From the NCBI GenBank assembly GCA_002381645.1, contig DFXE01000020.1, positions 257,488 through 321,487 on the forward strand: 64,000 nucleotides of DNA, given 5' to 3'. A program made the position numbers and the translations under genes. Below, piece after piece: positions 1-8,269 of this stretch; the first letter of the stretch is position 1, and each line of letters begins with the position of its first letter. The notes below the pieces were generated by a model that was not told the origin of the DNA, did not search any database, and saw nothing but the letters and a program-made list of their open reading frames with translations. The DNA is from Bacteroidales bacterium UBA4116. Its GTDB lineage: Bacteria; Bacteroidota; Bacteroidia; Bacteroidales; Tannerellaceae.

Positions 1-2181
1 TACCCTCAGGGCTACATACCTGACAGAATTATACGTAAGCAATACCACATCTACCGTATATCCGCCATTACTGATATTCGTTAAAGCAGCCTTATTTGTA
101 TTATACGAACAATTTACCGAGATAGCTATATTGTTCACTACACACATCGCTCCTGCCGCCCCCCTGACGAATATAAGTGTTCCGACCAGTGATGTACGGT
201 TGATCAACGTATCGGTATACGCCTGCCCCAGTAGATAATAATTGGTCTTTGCATCTGCCGTATTGGCCAGTACATACCTTCTGACCGAATTAGCTGTAGT
301 CGCAAATGTGTTATAATCTACCTTTGATGGTGTGACAATATGGGTAATACTACTTTCAGACGTGATTTGCTCTACCGAGTAACCGGTATTCCACCCGGTA
401 GTGTTACTATACCGCGAGGTCACACGCACAATAGATAATTCGGGATAGGGAAAACTTGAGTTGGTTGCCCCCAGCAATATACAGCACCTGCCTGCCTTGG
501 AGTCGTAACCCAAACGAACATTATAAGGAAATTTACCGAATACCTGCGCGCTTGTATTTACCCATCCCGGAGAAGTATAATTATATCCGCTTATAATTAA
601 TTTGGCGGTACCATTTGTATTGTATTGATAAAAATCAATCTCGAATGAAAGCATCGTGCTCGACCAGGTTTTCGGCAGATTGATCTTTATTGTACCTACT
701 GCTCCCGGGCTTGCCACTCTCCATGAGAAAACATTGGTATTAATATAACTGTCGCCACCGACTGTTTCCTGCTTACCGACTGCTCCTACATTGCCGGCAG
801 TGATATTTATACTTTTTGCCGCCGAACCGTCGTAAGCTCCCTGTGATGTCCCGTTCAGCGAAACAGTCAGCGCAGACGGGTTCTTTATGGCTGCCGGTAC
901 ATTATCGATATCCGTATTATAGTTTACTTTCGATTTCCAGGCAAGGGCGCCGAGATCGGCAAACCATTTCTTTAGTTTGCCGAAGACAGTCGGTACGGTT
1001 TCGCCGGAGTTGATAGTCGCACGGGCTCCGGCCTGCGTAAAGGTAACGGGAACGTTTTGCAGGTCCACCGTTGCGGCGGCTTTGATCCCGCTGTCTTTGT
1101 AGGTGTTTGTTTTGTCGTCCCAGTACGCGTAATTACCGTTACTGAGAACTGTAAGGGGTTTGCCTTCGGGGCCGCGTGATACCTGGTTGGTATCTACATA
1201 GGCATGTGTAGCCACATTATACACCCACCAGGTCCCGTTCTGAATTTTAGGCGGATTCTGGTTGAGTTCCTTGGTATCCTTTGCCGCGGCATTTGCATTC
1301 GTTGCAGCTGTGTTGGCTGCCGTTGCAGCGTTATCCGCATTCTTTACAGCGGTTTCTGATGCCGTTTGCCGGGCGGATTCCGCCGTTACTCGTTTGCCTT
1401 CGGCTGTGACCCTGCCTTGCTCAGCGGTCGTCCGACCTGTTTCGGCCGTAATGCGTTTATCCTCTGCGTTTGCGCGTGCCGTTTCAGCGCTTGAGCGTTT
1501 GCCCTCTTCCGTCGCCCGGTCTTGCTCGGCTGTTACGCGTTTACCTTCCGCAGTCACCCTTGCCGATTCAGCGCTCGCACGCGCAGATTCGGCGGCCGAA
1601 CGGTTGTCTTCGGTCGTTACCCGTGCGGTTTCGGCTGTCACCCGTTTGCCTTCCGCAGCGGCTCGACCCTGTTCGGCAGTGATGCGGGTTGATTCTGCGG
1701 ACTCGCGTTTATTTTCTGCTATATTACGCGAAGATTCGGCTGAGACTCTTTTTACTTCTTCGGCCGCACGATTCTGTTCTGCAACAGTACGGTTTTGTTC
1801 GGATTGGTTACGTTCGGATTCGGCATTCACCCGTCCCGTTTCCGCGGAAATCCGTTTCCCCTCTTCGGCGGCACGGTTTTGTTCGGCGGTGACACGTTTG
1901 TTTTCTGCTGCCGTAACCCGGTTATTGGTTTCGTCCGCTTTGTCCGCGGCTTCGCGGGCCACTTCGGCGGCTTTCAGGGCAGGGTCCTGCAGCATCCTGA
2001 TCCAGTCGTCGTACGTTTTGCCGGGGTTTTTCAATTGCCATTCGTAAAATGCCGTATTTCCCCTCAGCAAAGACATCGAGGTCCGGACACTCTTATTTTC
2101 ATGATCCACTCCCAGTACCCAAAGGTTTTCAAGCGATTGGGCTTCGGAGAGTTGCGATACTTTTACTTTTATTATTGCCAT
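1..2181 (-). CDS. Tail fibre with long heptad-repeat stalk, partial (module B)
   Basis: The reading frame opens with ATG at 2181 and stays open to the left edge, so at least 727 residues are present and the C-terminus is missing. Residues 1-65 resemble the N-terminus of the neighbouring fibre (2236-3669) and probably anchor the fibre to the tail tip. At 1372-1896 lie 25 consecutive heptads of the form R-x-x-A-E-x-x, a regular Ala/Glu/Arg helical stalk expected to form a trimeric coiled coil. Next comes a short module with the pattern N-G-T-W-W-V-Y, also found in the other fibre. The rest is Ser/Thr/Asn-rich and probably the beta-structured receptor-binding end. It follows the 2236 gene after 54 bp and is the last visible gene of tail module B. 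Receptor-binding is inferred from position and architecture. Confidence 0.75.
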   Translation of the reverse strand, partial: MAIIKVKVSQLSEAQSLENLWVLGVDHENKSVRTSMSLLRGNTAFYEWQLKNPGKTYDDWIRMLQDPALKAAEVAREAADKADETNNRVTAAENKRVTAEQNRAAEEGKRISAETGRVNAESERNQSEQNRTVAEQNRAAEEVKRVSAESSRNIAENKRESAESTRITAEQGRAAAEGKRVTAETARVTTEDNRSAAESARASAESARVTAEGKRVTAEQDRATEEGKRSSAETARANAEDKRITAETGRTTAEQGRVTAEGKRVTAESARQTASETAVKNADNAATAANTAATNANAAAKDTKELNQNPPKIQNGTWWVYNVATHAYVDTNQVSRGPEGKPLTVLSNGNYAYWDDKTNTYKDSGIKAAATVDLQNVPVTFTQAGARATINSGETVPTVFGKLKKWFADLGALAWKSKVNYNTDIDNVPAAIKNPSALTVSLNGTSQGAYDGSAAKSINITAGNVGAVGKQETVGGDSYINTNVFSWRVASPGAVGTIKINLPKTWSSTMLSFEIDFYQYNTNGTAKLIISGYNYTSPGWVNTSAQVFGKFPYNVRLGYDSKAGRCCILLGATNSSFPYPELSIVRVTSRYSNTTGWNTGYSVEQITSESSITHIVTPSKVDYNTFATTANSVRRYVLANTADAKTNYYLLGQAYTDTLINRTSLVGTLIFVRGAAGAMCVVNNIAISVNCSYNTNKAALTNISNGGYTVDVVLLTYNSVRYVALRV
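1372..1896 (-). repeat. Tandem 21-bp coding repeat (25 heptads)
   Basis: Twenty-five uninterrupted 21-bp units each encode a seven-residue block with Arg at position 1 and usually Ala-Glu at positions 4-5 (for example RVTAEGK, RVTAEQD, RSSAETA). Nucleotide identity between units is uneven, which points to an old repeat under protein-level selection. Such arrays can change length by recombination and so alter stalk length. Confidence 0.85.
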
Positions 2182-2235
2182 AGGTGTTAAAATCTATCTG
2201 TTGATTAAGCAGGTTTCCATTCAATACTCCACTGT

Positions 2236-3669
2236 TTACCGCACGATGGTGTACTTAATATGTATATCCTCCGCCGGGCTATTTGCCGCGGTCAGCCTAA
2301 TGGAACCTGATTGTACGGTTACGTCTTCGTATATATCCGCATCCCGGGCATGGCTTCGCGATGCCGAAGCCGGCCAGAGTTCTACAAAGCTGTTGCCGGT
2401 TACGGCGCTGTCGGCCAGTGTGTATGTATAAGGGCCGGAGCCTGTCCACGTACCTGCAGCCAATGTAGCGGTTTTATGTATGGGTTCTTTATCTATCTTG
2501 GCAAGCCATTCGTTTTTTATCCTGAACTGGTTGCCGTTCACAACTTCCAGTCCTCCATCGGCTACGGCTGTGTACGCAGTATCAATATCCCCGTTCCCCA
2601 GGAGACTTTGTCCCGCTACAGTCTTAAATACCGGTTTATCTTCGATATCCGTGTTCCAGCTTGCTTTATTCTTAAAGGCAAGTAAGCCGAGGTCATCAAA
2701 GTATTTCTTTATTTTCCCGAATAAGGTCGTCAGGCTTTCACCGGTCTCGATATTCTGCCGTGCCGTGGCCTGCTGGAAGTCTACGTTTTTTGGAAACAGG
2801 AATACGCCGGTATCCTGATATGATTGCGTCTGGTCGTTGAATACCCACCAGGTTTCATTCTGTACCTTAGGTGATTTACCAGAAATTCCTGTTTCTCCCC
2901 GGATCTTTCCGGTATTGAGCCATTCGTTTGTCCGGTCGTCCCATACATACAGGTCGTCCTGCACTACATAGGCGTCTCCGGCGCTTCCTGTAGGATGTTC
3001 TGCTTTTAATTCGGCTAGTGTGGGATAAGAACCCAGTAAGTTGACACCTGCACCGGGTTCACCTTTGTCGCCCTGATTACCTTTATCGCCTTTATCTCCT
3101 TTGGCTCCCGTAGCAGGAATTTGGGTATTGATATACTTTTTCTGTGCTTCCTTGTACACATACCAGTATCCGTCCTGAATTTGGGGCGGATTGTCCGCAA
3201 GCAGGTTTGCCCTGACTGCTGCGGTTTCTGCCTTGCCCTTCGCCACATCTGCCTGGTTTGCCGCGGTAGTTGCCTGTGTTGCGGCTTCCGTGGCCCGGGT
3301 GACTGCCGCGTTTGCATTACCGGTTGCCGTCTTTGCGGCTTCCGTTGCGGCCACAGTTTCGCGTCTGGCTGTTTCGGTACTGGTTTTGAGTAGAGCAAAG
3401 TCGCCTTCGACTTTGCTTTTATATTGTAACATCTCGTTTGCCGCATCTGTGGCCGGCTGACGGTTGAAAGCCAGGTAATCCTGATAGGTTTTTCCCGCAT
3501 TCCCCGGTTGCTCGAGCCAAAGCTGGAAAGCACTGTCGCCTTTATTGCCGCGTAGCAATTCCATATCGGCCTGTACACTCTGGTTTTCGCCGTCGACCCC
3601 CAGCACCGTCAGCCCCGTTGTACTTTTTGCAAACGGCAGTTCTGATACTTTTACTTTTCTTGTTGCCAT
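2236..3669 (-). CDS. Collagen-like tail fibre (module B)
   Basis: This is a 477-residue fibre. Residues 1-70 share spaced motifs with the next fibre: K-V-K-V-S-x-L, L-G-V-D-x-E-N-x-S-V, L-L-R-G-N, and a P-G-K-T-Y-like segment. Residues about 80-160 form an Ala/Thr-rich helical stalk. A collagen-like Gly-X-Y stretch (about residues 185-210) is followed by two or three repeats of a Trp/Tyr module (W-W-V-F and V-W-D-D). The C-terminal part, from about residue 290, is a beta-rich tip. Collagen-like repeats are common trimerisation elements in phage fibres. The gene lies 27 bp after the small 3697 gene and 54 bp before the next fibre. The target receptor is unknown. Confidence 0.8.
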   Translation of the reverse strand: MATRKVKVSELPFAKSTTGLTVLGVDGENQSVQADMELLRGNKGDSAFQLWLEQPGNAGKTYQDYLAFNRQPATDAANEMLQYKSKVEGDFALLKTSTETARRETVAATEAAKTATGNANAAVTRATEAATQATTAANQADVAKGKAETAAVRANLLADNPPQIQDGYWYVYKEAQKKYINTQIPATGAKGDKGDKGNQGDKGEPGAGVNLLGSYPTLAELKAEHPTGSAGDAYVVQDDLYVWDDRTNEWLNTGKIRGETGISGKSPKVQNETWWVFNDQTQSYQDTGVFLFPKNVDFQQATARQNIETGESLTTLFGKIKKYFDDLGLLAFKNKASWNTDIEDKPVFKTVAGQSLLGNGDIDTAYTAVADGGLEVVNGNQFRIKNEWLAKIDKEPIHKTATLAAGTWTGSGPYTYTLADSAVTGNSFVELWPASASRSHARDADIYEDVTVQSGSIRLTAANSPAEDIHIKYTIVR

Positions 3670-3696
3670 ATAGCTAATTGTTGTTTTTCCGTTTAT

Positions 3697-4077
3697 TTAT
3701 TGCATTCCGTTGGAGGATGCTTGTTCCCATCGGGCGGTATACTCTTCCGAAACAAATAATTCATCCAATATTTTCATATAGGTAGGCAATGTATCGGCAG
3801 AGAACATCCCGTTACGGTCAATATAATCCACCCGTTGTTTGAGGTAGAAGAGTTCGTCGTCGGTAAATACAAAAACTTTCATTTCCGTATCCGGCGTTTT
3901 AAAGCCTATTTCCATCTGTCCGTTACCTAACTCCTTCATTACAATATTTTTTTGCTCTTCGGTAGTAAGCGCCATTTTACTATCGATCGCCATTTTCAAC
4001 TCTAAATTCCTGCGTGTATCATACTGAGGCAATACACTATTAAGCACTAATACTCTGTCTTTTAAATTTAATTCCAT
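3697..4077 (-). CDS. Small conserved tail-module protein (module B)
   Basis: The protein has 126 residues from ATG at 4077, which sits 10 bp after the stop of the large hub gene. A longer in-frame start at 4176 would overlap that gene by 89 bp and is unlikely. The sequence is charged and soluble. The pattern Q-Y-D-T-R-R near residue 18 and a D-D-E-L-x-x-L-K segment are echoed by Q-T-Y-D-L-R-K and D-D-D-F-T-E-L-L in the 18801-19100 protein, which holds the same place in module A. Both sit between the hub/central fibre and the receptor-binding fibres, so a fibre-assembly or tail-tip adaptor role is plausible but unproven. Confidence 0.7.
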   Translation of the reverse strand: MELNLKDRVLVLNSVLPQYDTRRNLELKMAIDSKMALTTEEQKNIVMKELGNGQMEIGFKTPDTEMKVFVFTDDELFYLKQRVDYIDRNGMFSADTLPTYMKILDELFVSEEYTARWEQASSNGMQ

Positions 4078-4087
4078 GATTTTATTT

Positions 4088-7000
4088 TTAATATTTGAAA
4101 CATAAATAACCACTTTTCGTATCATAATATACAGGTAGTAATTCAGGAGATGAGGAAAGTTTAGTAAGTTGTTCATGTGACATAAAAGGTCCTACATTAA
4201 TTACCGTTCTTTCCATTTCATTTGCATCCCCGAGGTAACGACTTTCTACTACAAATTTGGAACCCCATCCCTTTGCTTTAGTACATTCTATCCAGGTTTT
4301 TGGTTCTGTTAACGAAGCCGATCTAATATGTTCTAATATTAACAAAGGTTGATTAGGAGTAACATAATTGTCAGTATGTGCATTTAAAATAATATTTCTA
4401 CCATCCGTATGATCAAATCCTAATAATGAATTTATTGCTCTACCAATACCATTGAAAAAAATAAATGAACCTATACGCCCTACGTTGGTTTCCATACTAC
4501 CCCCATATGTAACTTTAAAAGGTGCATTTTGGGGATTAGAATTTCCCACAAATAGCATTACTGAATCAAAATTTGTTCCATTAATACCACCATTGAATCC
4601 CGCATTTACATACCCCCTATCATCAGTAGCAAAAAAATGATTTTTTGTGTAAAAATTACCAGACGAATATACATCTCCGTCACTCCTCACAACAAACTTT
4701 GCATTCTCTGCATTACTTAATGTTCCTCCAGACCAAATACGGACACTTCCACTTCCAGTCATACCACCCGAATTTCCAAATGTAATAGCTCCGGTAGTTA
4801 TTAGTCCGCCGGATATTTTAGTTGTTGTAACCGTATCATCGGAAACAATATCCCATGAACTTCCATTATACCTTTTTATATAAGTACCATTATACCATAA
4901 ATCATTAATTTGCATTCCAGAAGGTGATAAAGGTGGCATCACATAAAATACTTTTGCTTTATCATTTGCTGTTTTTTCCGCTTTATTTGCAGCATTAGAA
5001 GCTTCTTCGGCTTCTTGTAAAGCGTCTATGATCTTATTTTGTGATTCATTCCAACCATTCACATTTTCTAAACCTGTTGAGCCGGATGTGAATGTAATCG
5101 TTCCCTTTATTTCTCCCGTTTCCAGGTTGATACTTGTATTCCCGCTTTCGCTGACAATATTTTTTGTGGTAATTCTACCGGGAAGGATTTCCGTAAAGCC
5201 ATATAATGAGGTATAGCTTCTCTCGCCTTCATAATTACTGGATAAAATCCCTACTAAAAAGTTATATACGTCTCCCCCATCCATTTTCAGTCCTTCACGG
5301 AAAAAGCTGAAATATCCTTTCATGGTAGTTTTATTACAGACGGCATATAAGTATAACGCCGGTTCTTTATCTAACGGAGCAGTTATGTATTTTCCCATAT
5401 CCCAGCATTTGTATTTATTTACGTCATGGGAAGGAGATATGGTATCGATACCCAACGTAAGATGCTGCAGGGCGATATCGTTTATATTATTCGGATAAAT
5501 GATGCTAAACGTTTGCGTTTCCTGTTTAAACTCAAATATCGGATAGACGGGATTCTTTTTATTGGCCTGATCAACAAACCGGAATTGTAGACTTTCGTCT
5601 CCCACCAGCATCGACATGGTTTGTACCCATACCGGTGTAATTCCTTCCGAAAAGCCTTCCATCACATTTTCCAGCATGGTCATCGTTTCTTTCGCATCCC
5701 GCCAGCGTCGTTTGGTAAAATGTACCGCATCCTTGTATTGATAGTCATTTACCACTTCGTTGCTTTCAATCTTTCCCAGTTCCGTGGATACAAATCCTCC
5801 TACGGGTATATTGGAAAGTTCGATCTCGGGGCTGTAAGGATTATTGATATAGTCTTTTACGCCTGTGATACGGATCAATATCCCTTCGGGCTGGAATTCG
5901 GTGTCGCTAAACCGGATAAAAGCTCCGGGTTTGATATGTCCGCCTATCTTCAGCCAGTTTTTCTTAGCCCAGATACCGTCCAGTTCGCCGGTAAAGCTGA
6001 ATTGCTCGTCTTCGTGTTCGTACATATACCGGGCGGCTTCTTTAAACATCTCCCAACTACCACCTTTTTTATTGGTGTTATCACAGACATATTCGTCCGG
6101 CAATTTGATATGGAACACAGCAAAACGATTTCCTTTAATTTCGATATCTTTATTGGGAAAAATACTTCCGTCGGTTTCCAACAGATGTATACAGAATGTC
6201 CCGTTCGAATGGGTGTATCCGGTAATTGTTTCATCGTCTTTCTGTACGATATCGAATTCTTTGCCTACCAGTAATCCGTCCTGAAAAATAATAGTCGCTT
6301 TTTCATTGGGAATCCGCATATCGGTAAAATCCGGTTGTGTAGCCGGGTCTTCTATTTTAAAGGTACAGGTTTTATCCTGTTCATTTATTTCGACCACTTC
6401 CAAAACCGTCCCTTCCCATTTGGGATAGATATGGCTTGCATCGTAGCTGTCTTCGTTCGTATCTGCCGCAACCCTGTCGATCCGTTCGATATAGTTACCG
6501 TAGTCGTCGCTTTTATACTTGCGCCCTTCATATTCGAGTTCCTGTTTGAGTGGAAGGCGAAGCGTTTTGTTTTTGTAAGTCTTCGGATCGATATTCCGTT
6601 CTCCACCTTGTACAAACAAACGTGTTACCGGCGGTTTATCTCCCTGGGTCTGGCGTCCTACTCCGGTTTTAAAACCGTTTCCTTTTCCGTATGAAAGGGC
6701 TAACGGATTATCTTTGTCTTTTTCTATTTTACAGAGATGAATGGTCCTTCCTTCAATCTCCCATTCCGTATTGAATTCGCTTGCTAAGCGCGTCAGTACC
6801 TCGTAGCAGTTATCATGGTTGAATGCCAGGGCTTTGTCCGAAGCATCCACACATTTGCCTATCTGCCATTTATCTTTTTCCGGTGTGCCTTTGGGTAGCA
6901 GTTCGTCGAGGTTCCGTTTCATAAGCATTAAAAATGCTTCCGGCCTGCCGGCTAACGGAAACACGAGGTTGTAAATAATGCGTTCCATATTCTCCGGATC

Positions 7001-7309
7001 CGGGTCCATCATCTTGAATTTACACTTTTTCAACAACTCCTGATCGCTTTCAAAGATTACCGTATATTCATAATTACGTGATCCTTTTTTGCTGAAATTT
7101 TCGGGTTTGAATAAGGTATACCGTTCTTTGCTTACCTCGATATAGCTTCCTACCGGTATCTCCACATGGTCGACCAGGGAGTAATACAGGGTAACGCTGT
7201 TTCCTTTCATAACGGAACGGTAACGGAAACTGGAGTCGCTTACTTCGACCTCGAGGATCAACTGACCGTTTTTATTGAATATCTTCATATCATGTATCTT
7301 TACTTTCAT
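4088..7309 (-). CDS. Tail hub/Tal-like protein with fibre-like C-terminus (module B)
   Basis: This 1073-residue protein begins 4 bp after the Dit-like gene. About 380 N-terminal residues look like a tail-hub (Tal/gp27-like) region, with mixed alpha/beta sequence and no visible peptidase or lysozyme catalytic motif. Residues about 750-790 form an Ala/Glu/Lys-rich coiled coil. After this come a Y-N-G-T-Y-I-K-R-Y module and a Gly/Ser/Thr-rich beta region typical of fibre tips, ending in aromatic residues. A hub fused to a central fibre follows the Dit gene in many siphophages. Assignment rests on gene order and architecture, because I cannot run a profile search. The start is the first ATG after the upstream stop. 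Confidence 0.7.
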   Translation of the reverse strand: MKVKIHDMKIFNKNGQLILEVEVSDSSFRYRSVMKGNSVTLYYSLVDHVEIPVGSYIEVSKERYTLFKPENFSKKGSRNYEYTVIFESDQELLKKCKFKMMDPDPENMERIIYNLVFPLAGRPEAFLMLMKRNLDELLPKGTPEKDKWQIGKCVDASDKALAFNHDNCYEVLTRLASEFNTEWEIEGRTIHLCKIEKDKDNPLALSYGKGNGFKTGVGRQTQGDKPPVTRLFVQGGERNIDPKTYKNKTLRLPLKQELEYEGRKYKSDDYGNYIERIDRVAADTNEDSYDASHIYPKWEGTVLEVVEINEQDKTCTFKIEDPATQPDFTDMRIPNEKATIIFQDGLLVGKEFDIVQKDDETITGYTHSNGTFCIHLLETDGSIFPNKDIEIKGNRFAVFHIKLPDEYVCDNTNKKGGSWEMFKEAARYMYEHEDEQFSFTGELDGIWAKKNWLKIGGHIKPGAFIRFSDTEFQPEGILIRITGVKDYINNPYSPEIELSNIPVGGFVSTELGKIESNEVVNDYQYKDAVHFTKRRWRDAKETMTMLENVMEGFSEGITPVWVQTMSMLVGDESLQFRFVDQANKKNPVYPIFEFKQETQTFSIIYPNNINDIALQHLTLGIDTISPSHDVNKYKCWDMGKYITAPLDKEPALYLYAVCNKTTMKGYFSFFREGLKMDGGDVYNFLVGILSSNYEGERSYTSLYGFTEILPGRITTKNIVSESGNTSINLETGEIKGTITFTSGSTGLENVNGWNESQNKIIDALQEAEEASNAANKAEKTANDKAKVFYVMPPLSPSGMQINDLWYNGTYIKRYNGSSWDIVSDDTVTTTKISGGLITTGAITFGNSGGMTGSGSVRIWSGGTLSNAENAKFVVRSDGDVYSSGNFYTKNHFFATDDRGYVNAGFNGGINGTNFDSVMLFVGNSNPQNAPFKVTYGGSMETNVGRIGSFIFFNGIGRAINSLLGFDHTDGRNIILNAHTDNYVTPNQPLLILEHIRSASLTEPKTWIECTKAKGWGSKFVVESRYLGDANEMERTVINVGPFMSHEQLTKLSSSPELLPVYYDTKSGYLCFKY

Positions 7310-7313
7310 TAGA

Positions 7314-8252
7314 TTAATAGGCGTACACTTTCATATCTACACGGGTTTCGCCGTCTTCCAGTACAATATGCCGCTGGTCTTCGGTAGCCAGGATATAGTC
7401 TGTTTCGCTGATTCGGAACGAGATAAATTCTATCGTCAGGTTAAAGGAACAGACAAACCGCGAACTCATTTCTTCGATTTGAAATCCGGACGATTTCTTG
7501 TAGTAACAGGGATATTCTTCGCCTGTATGTTCGCAATATAACGTCCTTTCCTTCGGTTGTATCCAATCGTTAAAAAAGGCATAATAACACTCCCAGAACT
7601 TTTGGACTGAAGAAGTTATAAAGAGGCATTTCAGTGTCGTTTCCTTACTGTTAAATACCAAATGGTCGGCGTCGTATACCTGTCCGTCGGAGGTTATTAA
7701 AGATTGCGCCAGATTCTGTTTTGCCGTAGGCGATTTAAGTAAGTCGTCCAAGCCGCTTTCAACTACTACTCCGTATTTATCGAACGGAACGGCATCGAGC
7801 TCATAGGCCGATTGCATAAGGGTTAACCCGCTACCCGGTACCGGCGTGTACGTCTTCATCCGGGCACCCGTCGGCGCATCGTCTATAAATTGTAATGAAA
7901 AATTCGTCGCTTTGGGATGTATTTTGTTCTCCGTCTGGCTGTTCATCCTGATCTTCCATTCTTTTCCCAGCGTTGGAATGCGGATCGTACGGTATCCGGG
8001 TTTTGTGATAAAGGCAATAAAGTCGTTGACCTCGAAAAAAGGGTTTTTAGCAACAAACGGCAGCGTTACCGTTTTTGTCTGCAACCGGGGTGAATCTAAG
8101 TCGACTTCCACCCCGTCTTCTTCGGGCCAGTCGTTTTTACCGGGTTCTTTTAAGGCCGGAAAAGTAAGCAGGTCTTTATATCCATCCTTCCTGATCACTA
8201 CACCATACCGGTCGTAGATATCTATATTGTCAATAAAACATTTTCCTTTCAT
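7314..8252 (-). CDS. Distal tail (Dit)-like protein with internal duplication (module B)
   Basis: This 312-residue protein lies between the tape measure and hub genes, the usual Dit position. The sequence repeats itself: Y-D-R-Y-G-V-V-I-R followed by D-L-L-T near residue 15 recurs as F-D-K-Y-G-V-V-V-E followed by D-D-L-L-K near residue 160. Each is followed about 40 residues later by a D-S/D-A and T-x-T-L segment (L-Q-T-K-T-V-T-L-P-F and S-K-E-T-T-L-K-C-L-F). Two copies of a beta-sandwich fit a ring-forming Dit-like adaptor that joins tube to hub. It is 4 bp from the hub gene and 17 bp from the tape measure gene. Confidence 0.65.
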   Translation of the reverse strand: MKGKCFIDNIDIYDRYGVVIRKDGYKDLLTFPALKEPGKNDWPEEDGVEVDLDSPRLQTKTVTLPFVAKNPFFEVNDFIAFITKPGYRTIRIPTLGKEWKIRMNSQTENKIHPKATNFSLQFIDDAPTGARMKTYTPVPGSGLTLMQSAYELDAVPFDKYGVVVESGLDDLLKSPTAKQNLAQSLITSDGQVYDADHLVFNSKETTLKCLFITSSVQKFWECYYAFFNDWIQPKERTLYCEHTGEEYPCYYKKSSGFQIEEMSSRFVCSFNLTIEFISFRISETDYILATEDQRHIVLEDGETRVDMKVYAY

Positions 8253-8269
8253 TGTGTTGTTTCGGTTTA

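Noticed and set aside
1262..2047. Plus-strand open frame of 261 codons
   Set aside because: It is the antisense shadow of the heptad-repeat stalk; its repetitive Ala/Ser/Arg composition follows from the 21-bp repeats on the other strand.
4078..4176. N-terminal extension of the small 3697 gene
   Set aside because: It would overlap the end of the hub gene by 89 bp; ATG 4077 fits the spacing of the operon.
5621..6274. Plus-strand open frame of 217 codons inside the hub gene
   Set aside because: Antisense to a well-supported 1073-residue gene; no start signal and no recognisable protein features.
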